A stretch of 64,000 nucleotides of DNA from positions 2,741,501 to 2,805,500 of the forward strand of contig NZ_CP020474.1 in the NCBI RefSeq assembly GCF_002080415.1, given 5' to 3'. The DNA is from Roseovarius mucosus (GTDB taxonomy: Bacteria > Pseudomonadota > Alphaproteobacteria > Rhodobacterales > Rhodobacteraceae). A program made the position numbers and the translations under genes. The notes under the pieces were generated by a model that did no database searches, was not told where the DNA came from, and was given only the letters and a program-made list of their open reading frames with translations. This document shows, piece by piece, positions 10,097 to 17,951 of this stretch. Position 1 is the first letter of the stretch, and each line of letters opens with the position of its first letter.

Positions 10097-11314
10097 ATGC
10101 CTGAACCGATCAATCTTGGCTATCTTGTGCCTCAGTTTCCGGGGCAGACGCATATTTTCTTTTGGCGCGAGATTGCGGATCTGGAGCGGTTGGGGTGTGT
10201 GCCGCATCTATTTAGCACGCGGCCGCCGCCGCCCGGACTTGTCTCGCATGACTGGTCAGACGCTGCGATTGCGCGCACCACCTATCTGGGGCGGCCCACG
10301 CCCGGTCACGCGCTTGCGGGTCTCTTGCGCGCGCCGTGGTCTGCGATCCTGCGCGAAGGGCAGGGGGGCGAATTCCTTAAGGATGTGCTGATCTGCCTGC
10401 CTGCGGCGCGGGCGTTGAGTGCGGCGTGTCGCGCGCGGGGGATTGGCCATGTGCATGCCCATTCCTGCGGGCGTGCCGCGCTGATCTGTGCGCTGGCGCG
10501 GCTGATGGGGGGGCCAAGCTATAGCCTGACGCTGCATGGGGCGCTGTCGGATTATGGCCCCGGTCAGGGGTTCAAGTGGCGGCATGCCAGCTTTGCCACG
10601 ATCATCACCCACAAGCTGATGGCGGAAATGCGCGAGGTCATCGGCCCTGACCTGCCTGTCGACGTGATGGTGCAGCCAATGGGCGTGGATACCGAAGATT
10701 TCAAGCGTGACACGCCCTATCAGCCGCCACGCCCCGGCGCGCCTTTGCGGATTTTTTCCTGTGGGCGATTGCACCGGGTCAAAGGGCATCAGGATTTGCT
10801 GAGCGCCGTGCGATTGTTGCTGGATCGCGGGATTGACGTGCAGTTGGATATTGCGGGCGAGGATGACGCGGGCGGCACGGGCTATCGCGCCGAATTGCAG
10901 GCGCATCTGGAGGCGTTGAATTTAGGTGCGCATGCCCGCCTGCTTGGGGCGATCAGCGGGCCAGAGGTGCGGCGGCACCTTTTGGCGGCGGATGTGTTTG
11001 CGCTGGCCAGTTGGCACGAACCACTGGGCGTGGCCTATATGGAGGCGATGGCCTGCGGCGTGCCGACGATTGGCACGGATGCTGGCGGAGTGCGCGAATT
11101 GATCGATTCGGGCGAGAGTGGCCTATTGGTGCCACCCAAAGCGCCGGAGGTGCTGGCCGATGCGATTGCGGCGCTGGCCGCTGATCCGGACCTCTGCGCG
11201 CGCCTGTCAGAGGCCGGGCGCGCGCGGGTTTTGCACGATTTTCGTTCGTCCCAAGGGGCCGAAACGCTGATCGCGGGCGCGCGCCGGGCCTTGGCGGCTC
11301 AGGGGCGGTTTTGA
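10097..11314 (+). CDS. Glycosyltransferase family 4
   Basis: A 405-residue GT-B retaining glycosyltransferase. The N-terminal acceptor domain starts LGYLVPQFPGQTHIFFWREI. The C-terminal donor domain contains IFSCGRLHRVKGHQDLL and the E-x7-E signature in SWHEPLGVAYMEAMACGVP followed by GTDAGGVRELI. The ATG at 10097 is preferred because the upstream in-frame extension would overlap the divergent GT2 gene. It is divergent from the PKS/flippase operon and probably belongs to the same glycan or glycolipid pathway. The 3' end overlaps the convergent ubiK gene by 16 bp. Capsule or exopolysaccharide assembly independent of the PKS is an alternative role. Confidence 0.88.
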   Translation: MPEPINLGYLVPQFPGQTHIFFWREIADLERLGCVPHLFSTRPPPPGLVSHDWSDAAIARTTYLGRPTPGHALAGLLRAPWSAILREGQGGEFLKDVLICLPAARALSAACRARGIGHVHAHSCGRAALICALARLMGGPSYSLTLHGALSDYGPGQGFKWRHASFATIITHKLMAEMREVIGPDLPVDVMVQPMGVDTEDFKRDTPYQPPRPGAPLRIFSCGRLHRVKGHQDLLSAVRLLLDRGIDVQLDIAGEDDAGGTGYRAELQAHLEALNLGAHARLLGAISGPEVRRHLLAADVFALASWHEPLGVAYMEAMACGVPTIGTDAGGVRELIDSGESGLLVPPKAPEVLADAIAALAADPDLCARLSEAGRARVLHDFRSSQGAETLIAGARRALAAQGRF

Positions 11315-11556
11315 CCGCTGTTTGACTCCATCGCGTCAATCCGCGCCTTGAGCGCTTCGTTTTCTTCGCGCGCCTTCTGAGCCATGGCGCGCACGGCGTC
11401 GAACTCTTCGCGGGTGACGAAATCGCGGTCGGCGAGCCAGCGGTCAATCAGCGATTTCATCGCGGTTTCGGCCTCTGCCCGCGCGCCTTGGGCCACGCCC
11501 ATGGCATTGGTCATCAACTGGCTGAGATCGTCGAGCACTTTGTTACGGGTCTGCAT
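11299..11556 (-). CDS. ubiK: UbiK-like accessory factor (BMFP domain)
   Basis: An 85-residue helical protein of the membrane-fusogenic BMFP family. UbiK helps assemble ubiquinone biosynthesis enzymes in proteobacteria. The N-terminal amphipathic helix ([22 protein letters not shown]) and the C-terminal coiled coil ([25 protein letters not shown], given here only as landmarks) match the family layout, and the length is normal. It is divergent from lgt, a typical alphaproteobacterial neighbourhood. The functional name rests on family membership; older annotation calls it an accessory factor or YqiC. Confidence 0.82.
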   Translation of the reverse strand: MQTRNKVLDDLSQLMTNAMGVAQGARAEAETAMKSLIDRWLADRDFVTREEFDAVRAMAQKAREENEALKARIDAMESNSGQNRP

Positions 11557-11651
11557 CGGTTTCTCCGGCGTTACATTTGCTGTCTTATATGTGTTGCCGG
11601 GACCAGATCACAAGGTTGACTTGGCCCAGAGCCAGAGGCACAGAGACGCAT

Positions 11652-12542
11652 ATGCAGGCCATGATCCCCTTTCCCGACATTTCGCCCGAGATCTTTTCGA
11701 TCTCGCTTTTTGGTATGGAGTTTGCGCTGCGCTGGTATGCGCTGGCCTATATCGCGGGTATCGTGATCGGCTGGCGGCTGGTGGTGGCGAGCGTGCGCCG
11801 TCCGGGGCTGTGGCCGGGGGGTGTGGCGCCGATGCGGCCCGAGCAGGTCGAGGACCTGCTGACATGGGTCATTCTGGGGGTCATCCTGGGCGGGCGGCTG
11901 GGCTATGTGCTGTTCTATCAACCGGGCTACTACCTTGCCAATCCCAGCGAGATTTTGGCGGTTTGGCAAGGCGGCATGGCGTTTCACGGTGGCCTTATGG
12001 GCGTGGTGCTGGCGGTGTTGCTGTTTTCGCGCAAGCAGGGGATTGCGTGGCTATCGGTGGCTGATGCGCTCTGCATGGTGACGCCGGTGGGATTGCTGCT
12101 GGGGCGGATCGCGAATTTCATCAATGGCGAATTGTGGGGGCGGGCGACGGACCTGCCGTGGGGTGTGGTTTTTCCCTCGGCGGCGGCGCAGGATTGTGCC
12201 GGGGTTGTCGGGCTTTGCGCGCGCCATCCCTCACAGCTTTATGAGGCGCTGCTTGAGGGGCTGATCCTTGGGGCCGTGCTGTTGTGGCTGGGCTGGCGGC
12301 GCGGCGCGCTGCGGGTTCCCGGCACGCTGACGGGGCTGTTTTTCGCAGGCTATGGTGTGGCGCGGTTCATGGTGGAATTTGTGCGCCAACCCGATGCGCA
12401 GTTTGTGGGTGAAGGCAACCCGCTGGGCTGGGCGCTTCAGCTGGGCGAATTTGGCCTGACCATGGGGCAGATTCTGTCGTTGCCGATGATTGCCTTTGGA
12501 ATTGGCATGGTGCTCTGGGCGCGGCGCGCGCAGGCGGCATGA
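11652..12542 (+). CDS. lgt: Prolipoprotein diacylglyceryl transferase
   Basis: An integral inner-membrane enzyme that transfers diacylglyceryl from phosphatidylglycerol to the lipobox cysteine of prolipoproteins. Landmarks are the N-terminal [14 protein letters not shown], the loop [11 protein letters not shown] with the essential His, and the Lgt signature region [21 protein letters not shown] with Arg, Asn and Glu residues conserved in the family. About 296 residues with seven predicted membrane segments is the usual size. The start [10 protein letters not shown] fits the family N-terminus; earlier in-frame codons would add an atypical leader. The stop overlaps the next ATG by 4 bp, so it heads the lgt-methyltransferase-pgeF operon. 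Confidence 0.96.
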   Translation: MQAMIPFPDISPEIFSISLFGMEFALRWYALAYIAGIVIGWRLVVASVRRPGLWPGGVAPMRPEQVEDLLTWVILGVILGGRLGYVLFYQPGYYLANPSEILAVWQGGMAFHGGLMGVVLAVLLFSRKQGIAWLSVADALCMVTPVGLLLGRIANFINGELWGRATDLPWGVVFPSAAAQDCAGVVGLCARHPSQLYEALLEGLILGAVLLWLGWRRGALRVPGTLTGLFFAGYGVARFMVEFVRQPDAQFVGEGNPLGWALQLGEFGLTMGQILSLPMIAFGIGMVLWARRAQAA

Positions 12543-13600
12543 GCGGGCTGCGAGCGCATATTCTGGCGCGGATCGCCGAGGCTGGGCCGATGAGCCTTGC
12601 GGATTATATGGCGGCGTGCCTGATGCACCCCGAGTTTGGCTATTACGCAACGCGTGATCCGTTTGGGACAAGGGGCGATTTTATCACCGCGCCTGAAATC
12701 AGCCAGATGTTTGGCGAGTTGCTGGGGCTGTGCCTTGCGCAGGTGTGGCTGGATCAGGGACGGCCGGCGCGGTTTTTGCTGGCCGAGTTGGGGCCGGGGC
12801 GCGGGACGCTGATGGCGGATGTGCTGCGCGCGACGCAGCGCGTGCCGGGGTTTCGCGAGGCTGCCGAGGTGCATCTGGTCGAGGGATCGGCAGTCTTGCG
12901 CGCGGCGCAACGCCGGGCGATTGCGGGCGATGTGATCTGGCATGAGCGGGTTGAGAGCCTGCCGGAGGACCCGCTTTACCTGCTGGCAAATGAGTTTTTC
13001 GATGCGCTGCCGATCCGGCAGTTTCAGCGGTCTGGCGAGGGCTGGCGCGAGCGGGTCGTGGGACAGAGCGCGGGCCAGTTGCTGCTGGGTCTGGGCGGGC
13101 CGGTGGCACCGCCTGCGCTGGCCGAGCGGTTGGCGGACACACGCGAGGGCGATATTGTCGAGACTTGCGGGCCTGCGGCGGCGGTCATGGCAGAGATTGG
13201 CGCGCGGATTGCGGGGCAGGGCGGTGCCGCGCTGATTGTGGATTACGGCGATTGGCGATCACTGGGCGATACGTTTCAGGCGCTCAAGGCGCATCAGCCG
13301 GTTGATCCCTTGGCCGAGCCGGGGGCGGCGGACCTGACCGCGCATGTGGATTTTGAGGCGCTGGCGCTGGCGGCGGCACCTGCGATGCACACGCGATTGA
13401 CGCCGCAAGGGGTGTTTCTGGAGCGGTTGGGGATCGCGGCGCGGGCCGAAGCCTTGGCGCGCAATCTGAGCGGCCCGGCGTTGGAAACGCATCTGGCGGC
13501 ATATCAGCGCTTGACCGGGGCAGAGGAAATGGGGACGCTCTTTAAGGTGATGGGCCTCTATCCCGAGGGGGCCGCACCACCACCCGGATTGGAGCCATGA
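12539..13600 (+). CDS. Class I SAM-dependent methyltransferase, MidA/NDUFAF7 family
   Basis: A 353-residue protein of the family whose mitochondrial member NDUFAF7/MidA methylates an arginine of complex I subunit NDUFS2. The N-terminus ([23 protein letters not shown]), the segment [15 protein letters not shown] and the SAM-binding motif [16 protein letters not shown] near residue 85 are diagnostic. It is coupled to lgt upstream and pgeF downstream by 4-bp overlaps. A complex I role in this bacterium is inferred from homology; an NDUFA12-like gene elsewhere in the window shows that complex I assembly functions are present. Confidence 0.9.
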   Translation: MSGLRAHILARIAEAGPMSLADYMAACLMHPEFGYYATRDPFGTRGDFITAPEISQMFGELLGLCLAQVWLDQGRPARFLLAELGPGRGTLMADVLRATQRVPGFREAAEVHLVEGSAVLRAAQRRAIAGDVIWHERVESLPEDPLYLLANEFFDALPIRQFQRSGEGWRERVVGQSAGQLLLGLGGPVAPPALAERLADTREGDIVETCGPAAAVMAEIGARIAGQGGAALIVDYGDWRSLGDTFQALKAHQPVDPLAEPGAADLTAHVDFEALALAAAPAMHTRLTPQGVFLERLGIAARAEALARNLSGPALETHLAAYQRLTGAEEMGTLFKVMGLYPEGAAPPPGLEP

Positions 13601-14352
13601 CGCTAGAAATTCTCACTGCTGACAGCCTGGCCCCGCTGCGCCACGGGTTTTTTACCCGCAGGGGCGGTGCGTCTTCGGGCGTGTTTGCTGGCCTCAATTG
13701 TGGCCCCGGTTCGTCGGATCAATCCGAGATCGTGCAGATCAACCGGGCGCGGGTGGCCGAGGCGATGGGGGTGGCCCCGGATCACCTGATCACGGTGCAT
13801 CAGGTGCATTCGGCGGATGTGGTGACAGTCACGGGACCCATGGGGACGCGCCCGCGCGCCGATGCGATGGTGACGGATGTGCCGGGCGTGGCGCTGGCGG
13901 TGCTGACGGCGGATTGCCAGCCGGTGCTGTTTGCCGATGTGGCCAATGGGGTGATCGGCGCGGCGCATGCCGGATGGCGCGGCGCGCTGGATGGTGTGCT
14001 GGAGGCGACGGTTGTCGGCATGGAGGGTCTGGGCGCGGACCGCCGCCGCATCAGGGCCGTTATTGGCCCGTCGATTTCGCAAGCGGCCTATGAGGTGGGA
14101 CCCGAGTTTATCGAGGCGTTTTTGGCAGAGGATTCGGACAATGCCCGGTTTTTTGCCAATGGCGAGGGCGGGCGGTATCAGTTCGATCTGCCGGGCTTTG
14201 GGCTGCACCGGCTGCGGCAGTCTGGCATCGGGCAGGCGGAATGGACGCGGCATTGCACCTATGCCGATCCCGAGCGATTCTATTCCTATCGCCGCACCAC
14301 CCATGCCGGTGAGGCCGATTATGGCCGGCTGATCTCGGTGATCCGTCTCTGA
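13597..14352 (+). CDS. pgeF: Peptidoglycan editing factor PgeF (laccase-like domain)
   Basis: A 251-residue zinc-binding protein of the YfiH/DUF152 family. PgeF removes peptidoglycan precursors that wrongly carry L-Ser in place of L-Ala. The metal-site motifs are all present: HQVHSADVV near 70, LTADCQPVLFAD near 108 and AHAGWRGALDG near 127, and the FYSYRR tail is typical. It is the third gene of the lgt operon and overlaps the methyltransferase by 4 bp. A purine nucleoside phosphorylase side activity is known for related proteins (human FAMIN), so the precise physiological role is not settled by sequence. Confidence 0.93.
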   Translation: MTLEILTADSLAPLRHGFFTRRGGASSGVFAGLNCGPGSSDQSEIVQINRARVAEAMGVAPDHLITVHQVHSADVVTVTGPMGTRPRADAMVTDVPGVALAVLTADCQPVLFADVANGVIGAAHAGWRGALDGVLEATVVGMEGLGADRRRIRAVIGPSISQAAYEVGPEFIEAFLAEDSDNARFFANGEGGRYQFDLPGFGLHRLRQSGIGQAEWTRHCTYADPERFYSYRRTTHAGEADYGRLISVIRL

Positions 14353-14596
14353 TTGGGGCGCAATTTGGGCCGAAATTGTGGGGCTATTCGGGCGGCATCG
14401 GGGATGCCCCAAGATGTCTTTGAAAAATTTTATTTAAATTCAATGGATTGAGATTTGGCTTGGATGGCTTGCATGCCCTGATCTTGTCTGAATTTTCACG
14501 ATTTCCGTCAAACCTTGGCCCCAAACCGGCGGCATAGTTGCTGGTAACGAAACAATGAGCCCCGCAAATTGGGGCCAGAGGCAAGAGGTAAGAGCC

Positions 14597-14728
14597 ATGA
14601 AAGCACGTTGGTTGAAATCGGTTGTGAAGCACAGCAAAGAGGCCGCCGTTGCGCTGCCGTATCAGCGCGGTCAGCGCAAGGTTGCGGTGCGGATCGTGGA
14701 ACTGCCCAAGGCGGTCAAGACGGCCTGA
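14597..14728 (+). CDS. Conserved-looking 43-residue basic protein
   Basis: A short open frame starting MKARWLKSVVKHSKE and ending LPKAVKTA, with a good ribosome-binding sequence (AGAGGTAAGAG) 3-4 bases before the ATG. The product is strongly basic (Lys/Arg rich) with no cysteines or membrane segment. It sits alone in the gap between pgeF and a convergent VOC gene, preceded by about 240 bp without another gene, so it probably has its own promoter. The composition suggests a nucleic-acid or ribosome-associated small protein, but I do not recognise a function. Confidence 0.6.
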   Translation: MKARWLKSVVKHSKEAAVALPYQRGQRKVAVRIVELPKAVKTA

Positions 14729-14732
14729 GCGA

Positions 14733-15146
14733 TCAGGCGCTGCTCTCGGCCCTGTTCGACACCTCGATCAGATTGCCATCGGGATCGCGCAGATAGAGCG
14801 AGCGGATCGGGCCAGTGGCCCCGGAGCGGGGCAAGGGGCCAAGCTCAACCGTTACGCCAAGCGCTGCGAAATGCTGCTGCCAGTCCTCTAGCGGGGTTTC
14901 ACTGAGAAAGCACAGATCGGCGCTGCCGGGTTGGACATGCGACGCCTTGGGATCGAATTCCGCGCGCCATTGATGCAGGTTGATCTTCTGCGCGCCGAAT
15001 TTGAGCGCCCAGCGTGTGCTGCCATCGGCGGGGTGAAACACCTCAGGCGTCATCCCCAGCACATCCCGGTAAAAGGCGCAGGTGGCCGCAATATCCGCCA
15101 CGGTCAGCACAAGATGGTCAAGAGCGGCGAGTGTCGGCTGGGTCAT
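14733..15146 (-). CDS. VOC family protein (glyoxalase/dioxygenase-like)
   Basis: A 137-residue single-module vicinal oxygen chelate protein. Metal-ligand positions are visible as the His of LDHLVLTVAD near residue 11, INLHQ near 58, and the Glu of DPDGNLIEVSN near 130. The FYRDVLGM motif is characteristic of the fold. It most resembles the glyoxalase-domain GLOD5 type, whose substrate is unknown. Its start overlaps the stop of the FAD oxidoreductase by 4 bp, so the two are probably co-transcribed. Confidence 0.85.
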   Translation of the reverse strand: MTQPTLAALDHLVLTVADIAATCAFYRDVLGMTPEVFHPADGSTRWALKFGAQKINLHQWRAEFDPKASHVQPGSADLCFLSETPLEDWQQHFAALGVTVELGPLPRSGATGPIRSLYLRDPDGNLIEVSNRAESSA

Positions 15147-16171
15147 AGGGACGCCTCTGGTTTGAAGTCATCGGGAATACTGTCGATGCCATCGAGCATC
15201 AGATCGGCCATGACCGCGCCCACCTTGGGGGCCATGCCAAAGCCGATTTTAAAGCCGCCATTCGCAACAAATTCGCCCGGTCGGAAGGGATGCGCGCCCA
15301 GCATTGGTGCGCGTGACCGCGAGCGCGGGCGCACCCCGGCCCAACGCGCGATCACGGGCGCACCCGCCAAGGCAGGCACCGCTGCCACGGCTTGTGCGAT
15401 GACATCGTCAAGCTGGGCATCGGTGCTGGTGGGATCATCATAATTGCGCTCTGAGGTGGAGCCGACGGCAGTTGTGCCATCCTCATGCGGCACGATATGC
15501 ACCTGATTGGCGAAAATTTGCGGCTGGTTGCGGGCGTCAAAGGCCAAAAGCGCGCCTTGCCCCTTAACCCCGTTGCCAACCGAGCGGGTATGCGCGGCGC
15601 TGAGCGCCTCGAGACCCGCGATGCCGGTGGCCCAGAGAATGCGACCCGTCATGGGGCCTTCGGTCACAACCTCGGCACCGCGCGCGTGCAGGGCGGCGAC
15701 AAGGGCGGTGCAGGCCTGACGGGGATGCAGGCGCGCGGTGAGCGTGTCATGGATGATCTGGCCGGTGTCTGTTTCTGGGCACCACGGGCCGCTGGCGGGG
15801 ATGATGCGCCATTCAGCCTGCCCCTGCCAGAGGGTTGCGGCGTTCTGGCTGCGCTCTTGCGCCAAGGCAAGGGCTGCGGCATCGGCGATGGGTTGCAGGC
15901 GGCCAAGGCTGGCATAACCGGGGGAGAGGTTCGAGACCTCGGCCACCTCGGCCCAGAACCCCGCGGCCATAAGCAGACTGTCGAGTTGAAACGCCTTTTT
16001 GCTATTCCAAAGCTCGGGCACATGCGGGGCCATGGCACCGACAATACCGCCCGACGCACCCGCGCCGGGGCCATGCGGGTCGATGACGCGCACACGTGCG
16101 CCGCGCCGCGCGCAAGACCACGCCACCGACAGGCCAAAGATGCCCGCGCCCATTACCGTGATGTCAACCAT
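15143..16171 (-). CDS. FAD-dependent oxidoreductase (DAO/glycine oxidase fold)
   Basis: A 342-residue flavoenzyme with the dinucleotide motif VMGAGIFGLSVAW at residues 6-18, ASGGIVGAMAPH after the second strand, and the C-terminal block GVRPRSRSRAPMLGAHP followed by ANGGFKIGFGMAP, which is typical of the D-amino-acid oxidase superfamily. The ATG at 16171 puts the dinucleotide fold directly at the N-terminus. It is divergent from mnmD with only 64 bp between. The oxidase half of bifunctional MnmC belongs to the same fold, so it might supply the MnmC1 activity (cmnm5U to nm5U), but a DadA- or ThiO-like amine oxidase is equally possible on sequence alone. Confidence 0.85.
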   Translation of the reverse strand: MVDITVMGAGIFGLSVAWSCARRGARVRVIDPHGPGAGASGGIVGAMAPHVPELWNSKKAFQLDSLLMAAGFWAEVAEVSNLSPGYASLGRLQPIADAAALALAQERSQNAATLWQGQAEWRIIPASGPWCPETDTGQIIHDTLTARLHPRQACTALVAALHARGAEVVTEGPMTGRILWATGIAGLEALSAAHTRSVGNGVKGQGALLAFDARNQPQIFANQVHIVPHEDGTTAVGSTSERNYDDPTSTDAQLDDVIAQAVAAVPALAGAPVIARWAGVRPRSRSRAPMLGAHPFRPGEFVANGGFKIGFGMAPKVGAVMADLMLDGIDSIPDDFKPEASL

Positions 16172-16235
16172 TGCCAATCCTTTGCCGTCGCGCGATGGTC
16201 GCGCGCGTTTTCGCCATGCTTTAGAGGATCGTACC

Positions 16236-16913
16236 ATGCAGGACCAGACCGCAGACCTGATCTGGCGTGAGGGTGAGGTGCCGGTATCGGTGCGGTTCGA
16301 TGATCCCTATTTCAGTCTCGACAATGGGTTGGCGGAAACACGGCATGTGTTTCTGGGGGGCAATGACCTGCCAGCGCGGTTTCGCGACGGGTTTCACATT
16401 GCGGAATTGGGGTTTGGCACCGGGCTGAACCTTTTGACCAGTTTGGTGGCGTGGCGGGCGGCGGGCGTATCCGGGCGTTTGCACTTTACCAGTTTCGAGG
16501 CCTATCCGATGGCCCCGCAAGACATGCGCCGCGCGCAAGCCCGCTTTGCGGAACTGGCGGGGGTCGCGGCGGAACTGGCCCCGCATTGGCAGGGGCAGGC
16601 ACAGCGGATCAGCCTGCCGGACCTGGAGTTTACCCTGATTGCAGGCGATGCGCGCGAGACGCTAAAGGCTTGGCCGGGCAGGGCGGATGCCTGGTTTCTT
16701 GATGGGTTTTCCCCCGCCAAGAACCCCGAACTGTGGCAGCCAGAGTTGATGGCCGAGGTGGCGCGGCATACAGCGCCAAAGGGCACGGCGGCCACCTACA
16801 CGGCGGCGGGCTTTGTGCGCAGGGGGCTTGAGGCGGCTGGGTTTTGTGTTACGCGGGATCAGGGATATGGCCGCAAGCGGCATATGACCACGGCCCGGAA
16901 AGACCACCCATGA
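16236..16913 (+). CDS. mnmD: tRNA (5-methylaminomethyl-2-thiouridine)(34)-methyltransferase MnmD
   Basis: A 225-residue SAM-dependent methyltransferase equal to the MnmC2 half of bifunctional MnmC. It completes mnm5(s2)U34 in tRNA anticodons. Diagnostic features are FDDPYFSLDNGLAETRHVFLGGNDLPARF near the N-terminus, FHIAELGFGTGLN as SAM motif I, SFEAYP, and the catalytic-side WFLDGFSPAKNPELW. An AGAGGA sequence precedes this ATG. It lacks the C-terminal FAD domain of MnmC, and a separate FAD oxidoreductase of the same superfamily is divergent next to it. Confidence 0.93.
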   Translation: MQDQTADLIWREGEVPVSVRFDDPYFSLDNGLAETRHVFLGGNDLPARFRDGFHIAELGFGTGLNLLTSLVAWRAAGVSGRLHFTSFEAYPMAPQDMRRAQARFAELAGVAAELAPHWQGQAQRISLPDLEFTLIAGDARETLKAWPGRADAWFLDGFSPAKNPELWQPELMAEVARHTAPKGTAATYTAAGFVRRGLEAAGFCVTRDQGYGRKRHMTTARKDHP

Positions 16914-16923
16914 AAGACCGCTC

Positions 16924-17790
16924 GTGACAGTTCAAAACACCCGCTTGGGCATCTGGTTGATGGTGCTGACCACGGTCATCTTTGCCGCGCAGGACGGCAT
17001 TTCCCGCCACCTAGCCGAGAATTACAACGTGCTGATGGTGGTGATGATCCGGTTCTGGTTCTTTGCCGCCTTTGTGATGGTGATCGCCGCGCGCAAGGCG
17101 GGGGGCCTTCGGGCCGCGGCCACCACATCGCAGCCCTTGATGCAGGGGTTTCGCGCCGTGCTGTTGGTGGCGGAAATCTGCGTGATGGTCTATGGCTTTA
17201 CCCTTCTGGGGCTGATCGAGGTGCATGCGGTCTTTGCCTGCTATCCGCTGTTGATTGCCGCGCTTTCGGGTCCGGTTCTGGGCGAACGAGTGGGCTGGCG
17301 GCGGTGGTTGGCGATTGCGGTCGGGTTCATCGGCGTGCTGATCATTCTGGAGCCGGGGCTGGGCGTGATCGACCCCAAGGCGATTGTGCCTTTTATCGCC
17401 GCTTTGATGTTTGCGCTCTACGGGCTTTTGACGCGCTATGTGGCGCGCAAGGACACGGCGGCCACGAGTTTTTTCTGGACCGGGACAGTCGGGTCGGTTG
17501 CCATGACGCTGGCAGGGATCTGGTTCTGGGAACCGATGACGTCGGATGCCTGGGCGTGGATGATCACGCTCTGCATCACCGGGGCGGCGGGGCATTACAC
17601 GCTGATCAAATGCTACGAAGTGGCAGAGGCCAGCGCGGTGCAACCCTTTGCCTATCTGCAACTTTTCTTTGTGACGGGCATCGGGATTTTCATCTTTGGT
17701 GAAACGATTGCGCTGAACGTGGCCTTGGGCGGCGCGCTGGTGGTTGGCGCGGGTCTGTTTACGCTGTGGCGTCAGCGCAAGGTGGGGTGA
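16924..17790 (+). CDS. DMT-superfamily transporter (EamA domains)
   Basis: A 288-residue inner-membrane protein with about ten hydrophobic helices in two EamA repeats, a layout typical of drug/metabolite exporters of amino acids or other small molecules. The inferred start is GTG, 10 bp after mnmD; the ATG overlapping the mnmD stop reads only five codons in another frame. The QPFAYLQLFFVTGIGIFIFGE region is the usual second-repeat signature. Translation is likely coupled to mnmD. A strong hairpin with a T-rich tail follows it. The substrate is unknown. Confidence 0.88.
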   Translation: MTVQNTRLGIWLMVLTTVIFAAQDGISRHLAENYNVLMVVMIRFWFFAAFVMVIAARKAGGLRAAATTSQPLMQGFRAVLLVAEICVMVYGFTLLGLIEVHAVFACYPLLIAALSGPVLGERVGWRRWLAIAVGFIGVLIILEPGLGVIDPKAIVPFIAALMFALYGLLTRYVARKDTAATSFFWTGTVGSVAMTLAGIWFWEPMTSDAWAWMITLCITGAAGHYTLIKCYEVAEASAVQPFAYLQLFFVTGIGIFIFGETIALNVALGGALVVGAGLFTLWRQRKVG

Positions 17791-17840
17791 GGCGGGGCGC
17801 TGGGGTTACTGGCCATTTGCTGCAATTTTCATCGGCTTTG

Positions 17841-17869
17841 CCCCCTGAGTGTTTCAGGGGGTTCTTTTT
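17841..17869 (+). terminator. Rho-independent terminator after the DMT transporter
   Basis: Stem CCCCCTGA / TTCAGGGGG (one G-T pair) with a GTGT loop, immediately followed by TTCTTTTT. It separates the mnmD-DMT unit from preT. Confidence 0.85.
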
Positions 17870-17880
17870 CGCGCGGCGAT

Positions 17881-17904
17881 AAATTTTACCAATTGATAAA
17901 ATTT
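17881..17904. promoter_or_regulatory. 24-bp near-perfect palindrome upstream of preT (candidate operator)
   Basis: The arms AAATTTTA and TAAAATTT flank a CAATTG-centred core. The whole 24 bp is palindromic except for one mismatched pair. It ends about 47 bp before the preT start, a normal place for a repressor or activator site. It has some likeness to RutR-type pyrimidine operators (TTGACC...GGTCAA), but the flanking AT arms differ, so the regulator is not identified. Confidence 0.55.
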
Positions 17905-17951
17905 CGAATCGTGGAATACTGATCCTCAGCCATCCATGACCGGAGACAGCC

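Noticed and set aside
14353..14596. AT-rich stretch with TTGAA...TTCAA symmetry upstream of the 43-residue gene
   Set aside because: It probably holds a promoter, but I could not identify a convincing -35/-10 pair or a known operator; nothing else is seen in this gap.
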